From contig JBCDFV010000017.1 in the NCBI GenBank assembly GCA_039177555.1, positions 1 to 64,000 on the forward strand: DNA of 64,000 bases. Reading direction: 5' to 3'. Below the pieces are notes generated by a model that saw only the letters and a list, made by a program, of their open reading frames with translations, searched no databases and was not told the DNA's origin. Below are positions 41,632 to 50,599 of the stretch, piece after piece. A program made the translations under genes and the position numbers. The DNA is from JANQGH01 sp039177555 (GTDB taxonomy: Bacteria; Pseudomonadota; Alphaproteobacteria; DSM-16000; Inquilinaceae). Positions within the stretch are counted from its first letter, which is position 1. Each line of letters begins with the position of its first letter.

Positions 41632-42879
41632 ATGACAACAAGCGACAGCCCAGCCGCCGACGGCGACACCAAGGCCACGACGCATGGCCGCGCCGGCCCA
41701 CTAACCGACCTGCGCGTGGTCGAGATGGGCCAGCTTCTCGCCGGGCCGTTTTGCGGGCAATTGCTGGCTGATTTCGGCGCCGAGGTGATCAAGATCGAAC
41801 CGCCGGGCGCGGGCGACCCGATGCGGCAATGGGGTCGCGAGAAGCCGCACGGCAAATCGCTGTGGTTTCCTGTCGTCGGCCGCAACAAGAAGTCGATCAC
41901 CCTGAACCTGCGCGAGGCCGATGGCCAGCAGCTTGCTCGCGACCTGATCGCCAAGTCCGACATTCTGGTGGAGAATTTCCGCCCCGGCACGTTGGAGCGC
42001 TGGGGCCTCGGCTACGAAGCCCTGTCCGCGCTCAATCCGGGCCTGGTGATGGTGCGCGTGTCCGGCTTCGGCCAATCCGGGCCCTATGCCAAGCGCGCCG
42101 GCTTCGGCGCCATCGGCGAGGCCATGGGCGGCCTGCGCTATGTCATGGGCGATGCGGACCGGCCGCCGTCGCGCGCCGGCATTTCGATCGGCGACGAGTT
42201 GGCGGCGACCTACGCCGCGCTGGGTGCGATGATGGCCATTCACCATCGGGCGCGCACGGGACGGGGGCAGATCGTCGACAGCGCGATCTACGAGGCCGTT
42301 CTGGCGATGATGGAATCGCTGGTCACCGAATACGACCAGGCGGACTTCATCCGTCCGCGCACGGGCGCGATCCTGCCCAATGTCGCGCCGTCGAACGTCT
42401 ATCCGACCAGCGACGGCGAGGTTTTGATCGCGGCGAACCAGGACACCGTGTTCGCGCGCCTGGCCACCGCCATGGGCCGGCCGGATCTGGCAGAGGACGA
42501 AAGATACAAGACCCATTCCGCCCGCGGCGCCCACCAGGCGGAGCTGGATGACCTGATCGCCACCTGGTCGCGGACCCTGACCAGCGACGACGTGCTGGCC
42601 TTGATGGAAAGCAACGGCGTGCCGGCCGGCCTGATTTACCGCGCACCGGAGATGCTGGCCGACCCGCATTTCCGGGCCCGCCAGGCGATCATCGACGCGC
42701 CCAATCACGACTACGGCACGCTGAAGATGCAGAATGTCGTGCCGCGCCTGACCGAAACGCCCGGCGCCGTCCATGCCAGCGCGCCGCATCTGGGCGAACA
42801 CAACGAAGCCGTCTATCGCGACCTTCTGGGCCTGTCGCGCGAACGCCTGACGGCCTTGAGCGAAGCCGGCATTATCTGA
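41632..42879 (+). CDS. CaiB/BaiF-family CoA-transferase
   Basis: Family III CoA-transferase of 415 aa. Motifs: VVEMGQLLAGPFCGQLLADFG, EVIKIEPP, the VSGFGQSGPYAKRAGFG loop and the catalytic Asp in GISIGDELAATYAALG. It moves CoA between carboxylic acids without ATP. Divergent from an HMG-CoA-lyase gene under shared palindromes, it likely activates a dicarboxylate (for instance HMG, as human SUGCT does) for cleavage. The acid itself is not determined. Confidence 0.92.
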   Translation: MTTSDSPAADGDTKATTHGRAGPLTDLRVVEMGQLLAGPFCGQLLADFGAEVIKIEPPGAGDPMRQWGREKPHGKSLWFPVVGRNKKSITLNLREADGQQLARDLIAKSDILVENFRPGTLERWGLGYEALSALNPGLVMVRVSGFGQSGPYAKRAGFGAIGEAMGGLRYVMGDADRPPSRAGISIGDELAATYAALGAMMAIHHRARTGRGQIVDSAIYEAVLAMMESLVTEYDQADFIRPRTGAILPNVAPSNVYPTSDGEVLIAANQDTVFARLATAMGRPDLAEDERYKTHSARGAHQAELDDLIATWSRTLTSDDVLALMESNGVPAGLIYRAPEMLADPHFRARQAIIDAPNHDYGTLKMQNVVPRLTETPGAVHASAPHLGEHNEAVYRDLLGLSRERLTALSEAGII

Positions 42880-42945
42880 CCGTGGGGCGCGGCTGACCCC
42901 ATGGGCGTTGAGTTCCACCCGAACCGGGCTTAAGACCGAGACGTG

Positions 42946-43701
42946 ATGGCTTCCGATCCTGCTTCGCCCCTGTCGATCCACGATGCCGCCCAGCGGCTGG
43001 GCCTGGAGCCAGTGGTGCTGCGTGCCCTGGTCCACGCCAAACGCGTACCGGCGTTTCGGGACAATCAGAACCGTTGGCGCGTGCGCATCGATGCATCGGT
43101 GACGGAGGCGATCGCCAAGGCCCCTGCGGCCGAACGGACGCCCTCGCCCACCGTTTTGTCGGAGGAGATCGCCGAGCTAACCGCGCTGTTGAGGGATCAG
43201 ACGACGCTCGTGACGTCGCTGAAAGCCTTGCTGGGGCGTCAGGACGCCCTGGTCGAACGGTTCGAAACCGTTGCGCAGTCGGCGCTGGCAGAGCGGGACC
43301 ATGTCCAACAGCAGGCCGATGCGCTGGATGCAAACCTTCGCCACAGTCTCGACCTGCTGACCCGCGCGATCGAGCGGGGCGAGTCTCTGAGCGAGCAACA
43401 AGCCGCGCTGCAGGGCAAGCTGGACCGGGCCGTCGGGCTGCTGGAACAGTCCGTGAGCGGACAAGAGAGGATCGTCGGCGCTGCGGGCCAGGCCGCGTCG
43501 GGCTTCGAACGGTCGCTCGACCTGCTGGAAAACGCCTCGGGCCAACCCAAGGCTGAACAGCTTGAAAACCAACTCAACCGGGCCCTGGACCTGGTGGACA
43601 GCATGGTCGGCGGCAAGGGGGGCGCAGCGACACCGGACGGGCCGGGCCAGAAGCGTGGCCTCTTTTCCGGCCTGCGCAGGCTGGTGGGCAGCCGCCCGTA
43701 A
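42946..43701 (+). CDS. Helix-turn-helix plus long coiled-coil protein, unknown function
   Basis: Protein of about 251 aa; a GTG at 42943 directly before the ATG is an alternative start. Residues about 8-50 resemble an excisionase/MerR-type helix-turn-helix (LSIHDAAQRLGLEPVVLRALVHAKRVP). Residues about 65-220 are nearly continuous amphipathic helix rich in Leu, Glu, Gln and Ala. The C-terminus is basic (KRGLFSGLRRLVGSRP). No catalytic motif. It lies between the CaiB gene and the convergent carbamoyl amidase gene, without evident operon partners. It could be a DNA- or membrane-tethered structural factor. Confidence 0.75.
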   Translation: MASDPASPLSIHDAAQRLGLEPVVLRALVHAKRVPAFRDNQNRWRVRIDASVTEAIAKAPAAERTPSPTVLSEEIAELTALLRDQTTLVTSLKALLGRQDALVERFETVAQSALAERDHVQQQADALDANLRHSLDLLTRAIERGESLSEQQAALQGKLDRAVGLLEQSVSGQERIVGAAGQAASGFERSLDLLENASGQPKAEQLENQLNRALDLVDSMVGGKGGAATPDGPGQKRGLFSGLRRLVGSRP

Positions 43702-43707
43702 ACGGCG

Positions 43708-44343
43708 TCAGTGGTTGCGGCCGCGCACCTGGTCCAGATAGTCCAGCACCTCGTCCAGCGGCACGACATCCGCGTAGCGGCGCCCGACATCGCGCAGATT
43801 GTCGTCATGCGGCCGCTGATCGACGTCGCCGACGCAGGCCTCCGGCACGATCACGCGATAGCCGAGCGAGAAGGCATCGATCACGCTGGCGCGCACACAG
43901 CCAGAGGTGTTGCAGCCGGTGACGATCACGGTATCGACCCGCTCCTTGGTGAAATAGGACCCGACGGGGGTCTGAAAGAAGATCGACGGGCCGGTCTTGC
44001 AAAACACGGCGTCATAGTCGGGATCGTAGATGCGCGGGTCGAGTTCGGTTCCGGGCTTGCCATGGTGAAAGTCGTTCAGCACGGTCGGGATCTTCCAAAA
44101 CGGCGCGTCGCGACCGCTGGTATAGGCGGTATAGCAGCTCGCCACCGGCGCCTTCGCGGCCCGGGCCGCCTTCAGCAGGGTCGCAGTATCCCTGACGGCA
44201 TCCAGCACCATCGGTCGCCCGCCCAGCGGGAACTGCGGGTCGGTGAAGGCAGTCTGGAAGTCGACCACGATAATCCCCGGCCGCTCGCCAAAACCGATCC
44301 GTTCGTCCGGCTGATAACCTACTTGCTGATAGATATCGGGCAT
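43708..44343 (-). CDS. Isochorismatase-family amidohydrolase (N-carbamoylsarcosine-amidase-like), copy 1
   Basis: Cysteine hydrolase of 211 aa with the Asp-Lys-Cys triad: Asp in GIIVVDFQTAF, Lys in VFCKTGPSIFF and Cys in TGCNTSGCVRAS. Members release CO2 and ammonia from N-carbamoyl compounds. The start at 44343 overlaps the stop of the YrdC-like gene (TGATG). It ends the hyuA-hyuB-YrdC-like operon, so it would hydrolyse the N-carbamoyl product of the ATP-dependent hydantoinase. A paralogue lies at 54.4 kb. Confidence 0.9.
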   Translation of the reverse strand: MPDIYQQVGYQPDERIGFGERPGIIVVDFQTAFTDPQFPLGGRPMVLDAVRDTATLLKAARAAKAPVASCYTAYTSGRDAPFWKIPTVLNDFHHGKPGTELDPRIYDPDYDAVFCKTGPSIFFQTPVGSYFTKERVDTVIVTGCNTSGCVRASVIDAFSLGYRVIVPEACVGDVDQRPHDDNLRDVGRRYADVVPLDEVLDYLDQVRGRNH

Positions 44344-45107
44344 CAAGCTCTCCAATTGGCGGGTTTCATGGCGGTCGCCTCGGTGATCGTCAGGTCGACA
44401 TCGAAGCGTGTCTTGAAGGCGGCGACAAGTCGGTCGAAGCAGACGCCGACGCGAATGATGGTGAAGTCTTCGAAATCGATGATCGTGCTCGACCGCCCCT
44501 CGGCGTTGGCATAGCGCGACCGGCCATAATCGAGCGTCAGGTCGGCCGCTTCGAACACCGGCGCATCGACCGATTGCAGGGTGTACTTGCTGCCCGACAG
44601 TGAGGTGTTGGCGGAGGAACCGAACACGGCGATGCCCCGCTCGGTCGCCTGCGCGGCGATCTCGTCATGCACTTGGCCGGCGTTCAACAGCATGTCCAGC
44701 GTGCCGGCCTTGGACGAGGAGGCGAGCACGAAGGGCTCCAGCCCGGCGAACACCGGGTGGCCCGCGTCGAAGGGTGCGACGACGGAAAAGGGCAGGCCCT
44801 CCTGTTCGATCATCTCGCGCACCATGGCGTGGCGATCTTCATCCATCCTGTGGATCTGCCGGCTGAGCCGCCAATCGGCGAACATGCCCGAGGGTTTTTC
44901 ATACGACCGGTTCTTGGCAGTGAAGATCCGCTTAATGCCGGCCTCGCGCATGGCAATGACCGCGTAGGCCACATCGAGGCCGACCACCGCCACGCCGCCT
45001 GTTTCCAGCGTGTCGAGCACGCGCGACACGTCTTGCCTCAGCGTCTGCGTCGGCACCGGATCGCTTGTCAGCCGATCGCCGGCCGTTTCGACCACGCCGG
45101 TCGTCAT
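44343..45107 (-). CDS. YrdC/Sua5-like domain protein within the hydantoinase operon
   Basis: Protein of 254 aa related to the YrdC fold that makes or handles carbamoyl-adenylates (tRNA-modifying Sua5/TsaC, HypF, TobZ-type carbamoyltransferases). Visible family features are the basic nucleotide-site segment FTAKNRSYEKPSGMF and the GSSANTSLSG loop, followed by RSSTIIDFEDFTIIRVG. Co-location with HyuA/HyuB and a carbamoyl amidase is not what a tRNA-modification gene would show, and suggests a role with carbamoyl intermediates. It starts 36 bp after hyuB. Confidence 0.75.
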   Translation of the reverse strand: MTTGVVETAGDRLTSDPVPTQTLRQDVSRVLDTLETGGVAVVGLDVAYAVIAMREAGIKRIFTAKNRSYEKPSGMFADWRLSRQIHRMDEDRHAMVREMIEQEGLPFSVVAPFDAGHPVFAGLEPFVLASSSKAGTLDMLLNAGQVHDEIAAQATERGIAVFGSSANTSLSGSKYTLQSVDAPVFEAADLTLDYGRSRYANAEGRSSTIIDFEDFTIIRVGVCFDRLVAAFKTRFDVDLTITEATAMKPANWRA

Positions 45108-45143
45108 GGTGCGGTCCTTGGCGCTGGTCGGTCGGATCGTCCC

Positions 45144-47042
45144 TTACTGCGCTGCCTGCATCGCGGTCGTCCGCATCCATTTCTGGAACTCGGGCGATTT
45201 CGGCGGTTGCAGATGGGTATCCTGGACGCAGCGCGCCTTCAACTCGTCGACCGTGCCGCCGAAATTGAACAGTTTCGCCTCGCCGCGCTCACGCTTCAGC
45301 TCGTCGCGCAGGGACCGTGTGGCGTTCTCGTCGACCGTCAGATCGTCGCGCAGGACGACGCCGTAGCGTCGCGCGCCGGCCCGGGTGACCAGGTTGCGGC
45401 GCACGTCCAGCGCCACCTTGTGCGGGTCGCGCTCGCACGGGTCGCCCCAACCGCCGCCGCCCCAGGTGTTGAAGTAGAGCGTGTCGCCCGGCTCCACCTT
45501 CACCTTGTCGCATTTGGACGGCAGGAACTCCCGTTCACCGTTGGCGCGCACCATGATCTTTTCCGACCGGCCGCCCGGCAGCCCGCCATTGACGCCCCAA
45601 GGATGGGTCAGCCAGCGATCGTCATGGATCGAAATCTCGCCCGGTTCCAGGAACTGATAACCGAGGGAGACGCCATTGCCGCCGCGATGCAGGCCAGGCC
45701 CGCCCGTGTCGGGGATCGTCTCGTAGGTGACGATGCGCAGCGGGAAGTACGCCTCCAGAAATTCGTTCGGCACGTTCATGAAGGCCGGCCACAGGGAATG
45801 CCCGTCCGGCCCGTCGCCCACTGGTCGGCCGGGAATGCCGCCGAAGCCGATCTGGTAAAGCTGGTACCACTCGCCCTTCTTGTCGTAACCGGCATACATG
45901 AAGTGCGGGCTGTCGGAAAAGCCGGCGGCGTTCAGCGCATCCGGCGCGCCCTGGCCCAGCAGGCCGCCCATAATGTCGAAGATGCGTCCCAGCATGTGGG
46001 TCCGACAGGACAGCGCCGCCGGCCGAATGGGCTTCAGGATGGTGCCTTGCGGGATGCGGACATCGACCAGCGGATAGAACCCGTCATTGAACAGGATCTG
46101 CGGGTCGAACAGGTTGATGGTGAAGGCGCCCAGGAACATCTTGAACATCTCTTCGTTCAACAGGAAGTTGACCGAGGAGATCGATTGCGGGTCAGTGCCG
46201 GTGAAGTCGAAGATGGCGACATCGCCCTCGCGCCAGAGCGAGCAGGCGACCTTGTACGGCCCCATGCCGATGCCGTCATCGTCGATATAGTCTTCGAAAT
46301 AGTACTTGTTTGCGGACTCCGGGATCACCGTGTGGATGATCGTCTTCATGGCCGCATAGTTGCGGTCCAGCATGTCCTCCATGGCGGAATACATGACGTC
46401 GTCGCCGAACCGCTCGCAGATTTCGTTCGTGCGCCGTTCCGCCAGGCGCAAGGCGGCCATGATGGCGTTGAAGTCCGACCGGTTCCATTCCGCCGTGCGC
46501 GTGTTGCGCAGGGCCAGTTCCAGGACCTCGCTGTTCAGCTCGTCCTTCTTGTAGATCTTGATCGGCGGGATCTGGATGCCTTCCTCATAGATCATGTGGG
46601 CATCGGTCGGCAGCGAACCGGGCACCCGCCCGCCGACATCGGTCAAATGGCCGAACATCGCGCCCCAGCCGATGATCCGCCCGCCGCGGAAGAACGGCTT
46701 CATCACCAGCCAGTCGTTCAGATGGCTGACCGCGCCGTTGCAGGAATAGGGGTCGTTGGTCAGGAAGACGTCGCCGTCCTCGATCGTGCCGTCATAGCCG
46801 TTCATGAAGCCGTAGATGAACGAGCCGAACTGCCCGACGACCATCTTGCCCTCGGAATTGGCGATCATCGGAAAGGCGTCGTGCTGCTCGCGAATGCCCG
46901 GCGACATGGCGGTGCGGAACAGCACCGCGTCCATTTCCGCCCGCGCGTTGCGCAGCGCGTTTTCGATGATGTCGAGCGTGATGCTGTCGACCGTGACCCG
47001 CGCGAACGGGGTGGGATTGGTCTGGATGATCTTGGCTGGCAT
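45144..47042 (-). CDS. hyuB: Hydantoinase/oxoprolinase subunit B (ATP-dependent)
   Basis: Cytoplasmic B subunit of 632 aa. The start at 47042 lies 25 bp after hyuA; a longer frame would overlap hyuA. Family features: DPITLDIIENAL-like DSITLDIIENALRNARAEM, the metal region DVFLTNDPYSCNGAVSHLNDW, GAMFGHLTDVGG, and GGPGLHRGGNGVS. With HyuA it opens hydantoin or N-methylhydantoin rings using ATP, or acts on related lactams and ketones (oxoprolinase, acetophenone carboxylase). Downstream carbamoyl amidase favours the hydantoin role. Confidence 0.92.
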   Translation of the reverse strand: MPAKIIQTNPTPFARVTVDSITLDIIENALRNARAEMDAVLFRTAMSPGIREQHDAFPMIANSEGKMVVGQFGSFIYGFMNGYDGTIEDGDVFLTNDPYSCNGAVSHLNDWLVMKPFFRGGRIIGWGAMFGHLTDVGGRVPGSLPTDAHMIYEEGIQIPPIKIYKKDELNSEVLELALRNTRTAEWNRSDFNAIMAALRLAERRTNEICERFGDDVMYSAMEDMLDRNYAAMKTIIHTVIPESANKYYFEDYIDDDGIGMGPYKVACSLWREGDVAIFDFTGTDPQSISSVNFLLNEEMFKMFLGAFTINLFDPQILFNDGFYPLVDVRIPQGTILKPIRPAALSCRTHMLGRIFDIMGGLLGQGAPDALNAAGFSDSPHFMYAGYDKKGEWYQLYQIGFGGIPGRPVGDGPDGHSLWPAFMNVPNEFLEAYFPLRIVTYETIPDTGGPGLHRGGNGVSLGYQFLEPGEISIHDDRWLTHPWGVNGGLPGGRSEKIMVRANGEREFLPSKCDKVKVEPGDTLYFNTWGGGGWGDPCERDPHKVALDVRRNLVTRAGARRYGVVLRDDLTVDENATRSLRDELKRERGEAKLFNFGGTVDELKARCVQDTHLQPPKSPEFQKWMRTTAMQAAQ

Positions 47043-47067
47043 GTCTGCTGTCTTTCCCGCTGCGTGC

Positions 47068-49263
47068 CTAGGCCGAAGGCCGGATGAGAATGCTGCCGAC
47101 CGCGTCGATTTCACCGACATGGCCGGGCAGGATCAGGGTGGTCGAGTCCATCTCCACGACGATGGCCGGCCCCTCGACGCGGTCCCCCGCCTTCAGTTTG
47201 GCGCGATCGTAGATGTTGGCGGGACGCGCCTGGCCGTCGACGAAGACTTCCGTGCGCTCGACCACGGCGCCTGACGGATCGCCGGAGCCGCGCTCCAACT
47301 GCCGGGCGGCGACCATGGTTTCGCTGCCCTGGACCTCGGCGCGCAGATTGACCAGCTCGCGCGCCGTGTCGAGCGCGAAGGTGAACATCTGCTCGTGACT
47401 GTCGTCGAACCGCTTGACGATTTCAGCCAGCCCGCCGGACCGGAACTGCGCCGGCGTCACCGGCACCGTCAGTTGCATGCCCTGGCCGTGATAGCGCAGA
47501 TCGATCTCGTAGGCGACCGTCTGCTCGTCGCGCGGGATGCCCTCATCGTCCAGCACCCGTGCAGCCTCCTCGGCAAGCTCCGTCAGGATGCCGCCGATGG
47601 TGGTGTCGTCGGTGTCGTCGACGCGGACGATGTAGGTGCGCGAGACCTCGTTGCGCAGCCGCGTCGTGGCGTCGCCGGAGGCACAGAGCACGCCCGGCCC
47701 CGGCGGCACGATCACCGGCCATGACCCGACGAGCCGGGCCAGCGCATTGGCATGCAGGGGGCCGGCACCGCCGAAGGCGACCAGCGCGAAATCGCGCGGG
47801 TCGAAGCCTTGCTCGACCGAGACCAGGCGCAGGGCGCCAACCATGTTCTCGTTGACGATGTTGTAGACGCCTTCCGCCGCCGGCCCGATCGGCAAGCCCA
47901 GCGGATCGGCGATCTTCTTCAGCGCCTGTTCGGCCGGCCCTTTCTCGATGACCATATCGCCGCCCAGCTTCGACGACGCGGGCAGGTAGCCGAGCACGAC
48001 ATTGGCGTCGGTCACCGTCGGCTCCTCACCGCCGGAGGCATAGGCTGCCGGCCCCGGATCGGCGCCGGCCGATTGCGGCCCGACGCGCAGCGCCTTGGTC
48101 AGTTCCGGCACGTAGGCGATCGAACCGCCGCCGGCACCGACCGTACGTACGTCGATCGAGGGCGCGCGTACGGTCACGTCGGCAACCCGCGTTTCCCGCC
48201 GCTTGCGCGCGGCACCGTCCTGGATCAGCGCCACGTCGGTCGACGTGCCGCCCATGTCGAAGGTCAACAGATTGTCGAAACCGGACTGCTTGGCGATCCA
48301 GATGGCGCCGGACACACCGCCGGCCGGCCCCGACATCAACAGGTTGACCGGCGCGGCCTTCGCGGCCTCCGCCGAGGCCAGCCCGCCATCCGACCGCAGG
48401 ATCGACAAGCTGGTGCCGTTCGTCTTGGCGTTCAACTCGCGCTGCAGGTTTTCCACATAGGAGGACACGACCGGGCGGATGTAGGAGTTCACGACCGTCG
48501 TCTCGGTGCGCTCATACTCGTACATCTCCGGCATCACCTCCGACGAGATCGAGACCGGTACGCCCGGCAGCATCTGTTCGGCAATGGTCCGGATGCGCTG
48601 TTCATGGGCGCCATTGGCGTAGGCGTTGACCAGGCAGACCGTCAGCGCCTCGATGCCGCCGCTGGCGAGCACCTGCAGGTCCTGACGCAGGCGGTTTTCG
48701 TCCAGCGCCGTGACTACGGCGCCGTCGGCGCCCATGCGCTCATGCGCCTCGATGGTCAGTTCCAGCGGCGCCAACGGGTCGCGCTTGTTGTAGATGACCC
48801 AGCCGCCCAGGCCGCCCGGCACGAAAGACCGAGCGATCTGCAAGGTCTGCTGATAGCCCTTGGTGGTGATCAGCCCGACCTTGGCACCGGACGAGGTCAG
48901 CACGGTGTTAGTCGCGACCGTAGTGCCATGCATGACGGTGTTGATCTGCGTCGGGTCGACACCGGCCTCGCGGCAGATCTTGTCGACCCCGTTCAACACG
49001 CCTATGGAGCTGTCCCTGGGCGTCGACGGCACCTTGGCGGTGTTGGTCTTGCCGGTCTTCTCCTCGATCAGCAGCAGGTCGGTGAAGGTGCCGCCGACAT
49101 CGACGCCCAGGCGATAGCCCTCGCCCACCCGCGTGGCGCGGGCGGTGGTGGGTACTGCCGCCGGTCGGGCGCCGCCAAGCAAGGCCTCCATACGATGCAG
49201 CCGGGCTTCCAGCGCTGCGATGCGGCTTTCATATTCCACCGCGACATCATTGCCGTCATTCAT
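47068..49263 (-). CDS. hyuA: Hydantoinase/oxoprolinase subunit A (ATP-dependent)
   Basis: A subunit of 731 aa with an acetate-kinase-like ATPase fold. The phosphate loop is GVDVGGTFTDLLLIEE (about residues 53-68), followed by HGTTVATNTVL, LLMSGPAGGVSGA and FDMGGTSTDVALI. An unusual N-terminal extension of about 45 residues precedes the core, with a short heptad segment (YESRIAALEARLHRMEAL) that resembles the N-terminus of the neighbouring permease. It heads the operon hyuA-hyuB-YrdC-like-amidase, and a GTATAC palindrome lies 97 bp upstream. Confidence 0.92.
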   Translation of the reverse strand: MNDGNDVAVEYESRIAALEARLHRMEALLGGARPAAVPTTARATRVGEGYRLGVDVGGTFTDLLLIEEKTGKTNTAKVPSTPRDSSIGVLNGVDKICREAGVDPTQINTVMHGTTVATNTVLTSSGAKVGLITTKGYQQTLQIARSFVPGGLGGWVIYNKRDPLAPLELTIEAHERMGADGAVVTALDENRLRQDLQVLASGGIEALTVCLVNAYANGAHEQRIRTIAEQMLPGVPVSISSEVMPEMYEYERTETTVVNSYIRPVVSSYVENLQRELNAKTNGTSLSILRSDGGLASAEAAKAAPVNLLMSGPAGGVSGAIWIAKQSGFDNLLTFDMGGTSTDVALIQDGAARKRRETRVADVTVRAPSIDVRTVGAGGGSIAYVPELTKALRVGPQSAGADPGPAAYASGGEEPTVTDANVVLGYLPASSKLGGDMVIEKGPAEQALKKIADPLGLPIGPAAEGVYNIVNENMVGALRLVSVEQGFDPRDFALVAFGGAGPLHANALARLVGSWPVIVPPGPGVLCASGDATTRLRNEVSRTYIVRVDDTDDTTIGGILTELAEEAARVLDDEGIPRDEQTVAYEIDLRYHGQGMQLTVPVTPAQFRSGGLAEIVKRFDDSHEQMFTFALDTARELVNLRAEVQGSETMVAARQLERGSGDPSGAVVERTEVFVDGQARPANIYDRAKLKAGDRVEGPAIVVEMDSTTLILPGHVGEIDAVGSILIRPSA

Positions 49264-49359
49264 CAGTTCGATCTGCCTCCTGCCACCTGCCTACGGCGCC
49301 AAAACATCGCGAATACCGTCCCGTGGGCCGACAGCGATTTTCGTGTTTAGCAACAGTTC

Positions 49360-49369
49360 ATGTATACAA
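49360..49369. promoter_or_regulatory. TTGTATACAA-class operator upstream of hyuA
   Basis: ATGTATACAA, one mismatch from the consensus palindrome, 96 bp upstream of the hyuA start in a 184-bp gap after the ribose-type permease gene. It implies that hyuAB has its own regulated promoter. Confidence 0.65.
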
Positions 49370-49422
49370 TACTGACGACGAACACTGGATTTCGCAAGCG
49401 AATCGGCAAGCGTTCGGTCGAT

Positions 49423-49432
49423 TTGTGTACAT
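49423..49432. promoter_or_regulatory. Variant operator-like element upstream of hyuA
   Basis: TTGTGTACAT, two mismatches from TTGTATACAA, 63 bp upstream of the site at 49360. It may be a second, weaker site of the same repressor. Confidence 0.4.
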
Positions 49433-49447
49433 TCGTCACAGCCATGC

Positions 49448-50566
49448 TTAGCCAATCTCCATCGGCCGCCGACGGCGCACGATCTGGGACGCGACGACGG
49501 CGATGATCAGACCGCCGCCCCAGAACAGATCCTGGACGAAGTTCGGGATGCCGAATACCTGCAAGCCGGAGATCCCCGTCGCCAGCAGGTAGACGCCGAT
49601 CAACGAGCCCCAGGGGTTGAACCGGCCGGGCACGATGCTGGTGGCGCCGAGAAAGGCGCCGGCAAAGGCCGGCAGGATCATCGCCAAGCGCGAACTGGGG
49701 TCGGCCGAACCGTTCATACCGACGGCGATGACGCCGGCCAGCGCGGCCAGAACACCGGACGCGATCAGCGCGCCGGCCCGCACGCGATCGACCTGGATGC
49801 CCGCCAGCCGCGCCACCTCGCGCGCCCGGCCGACGAACAGCAGCCGGCGCCCCGGTGTCGTGTATTCCAGGAAGTACCAGAGCAAGATGCACAGGATCAG
49901 CGCGTACCAAAAGCCCATGGAGATGCCGAGCAAGCGCAGCTGGTTGACCAGTTCCACCAGCGTGCGGCTGGCGTCCCCGCCATACAGCGTCACGGTCTGG
50001 CTGGCGCTGACCCATTTGGCGATGCCGGTCACGAAGGTCGCCATGGCCAATGTCACGACCAGCGAATGGATGCGATAGTAAAGGATGAAGAACGCGTTGG
50101 CGGCCCCGATGATGGCGCCGACCGCCAGCGCGGCCAGCACCGCAAGACCGGTCGGCGCGCCGTGATCGACCAGCAGCAGGGCAGCGACCAGGGACGACAG
50201 CGTCAGCGTCGCAGCCACGGAAAGGTCGAAGTCGCCTGCCGTCAACGGGATCAACAGCGCGAAGGTCAGGATCACCAGCACGCTCTGGGTGCCGAACATG
50301 GTGCGGAAATTGAACCAGGTCAGGAAGGACGTCCGGTCGCCGATCCCGCTTTCGATCGCCGCGAAGGCCGCGATCAAGACGACCCAGATCCCGATGATGG
50401 CGTAGCGTTCCAGAAAGTCCTTAAAGCCGGTGCGCGGTGGCCGCGAGGTCGGCTGCGGCGGCCGGTCCCGGCTGGCCTGCAGCCGCTGGACGGCCTGCTC
50501 AAGCTCGCTTAAGCGCGCCTCGTAGGCGGCCATGGTCCGATCGTCAGGGATGCGCCCCTCGCTCAT
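49448..50566 (-). CDS. Ribose-type (RbsC-like) ABC transporter permease
   Basis: Inner-membrane permease of 372 aa with about nine hydrophobic segments and the RbsC-type motifs LTAGDFDLSVAATLTLSSL and GRAREVARLAGIQVDRVR. A cytoplasmic N-terminal extension of about 50 residues contains heptad-like sequence (YEARLSELEQAVQRLQA), not typical of RbsC. It is the last gene of the importer operon, 33 bp after the ATPase. Given the surrounding enzymes, it probably imports an N-heterocycle or amide, not ribose. Confidence 0.92.
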   Translation of the reverse strand: MSEGRIPDDRTMAAYEARLSELEQAVQRLQASRDRPPQPTSRPPRTGFKDFLERYAIIGIWVVLIAAFAAIESGIGDRTSFLTWFNFRTMFGTQSVLVILTFALLIPLTAGDFDLSVAATLTLSSLVAALLLVDHGAPTGLAVLAALAVGAIIGAANAFFILYYRIHSLVVTLAMATFVTGIAKWVSASQTVTLYGGDASRTLVELVNQLRLLGISMGFWYALILCILLWYFLEYTTPGRRLLFVGRAREVARLAGIQVDRVRAGALIASGVLAALAGVIAVGMNGSADPSSRLAMILPAFAGAFLGATSIVPGRFNPWGSLIGVYLLATGISGLQVFGIPNFVQDLFWGGGLIIAVVASQIVRRRRPMEIG

Positions 50567-50599
50567 GCCAACCCCTGCCTCACTGCTTCGACGCCATTC

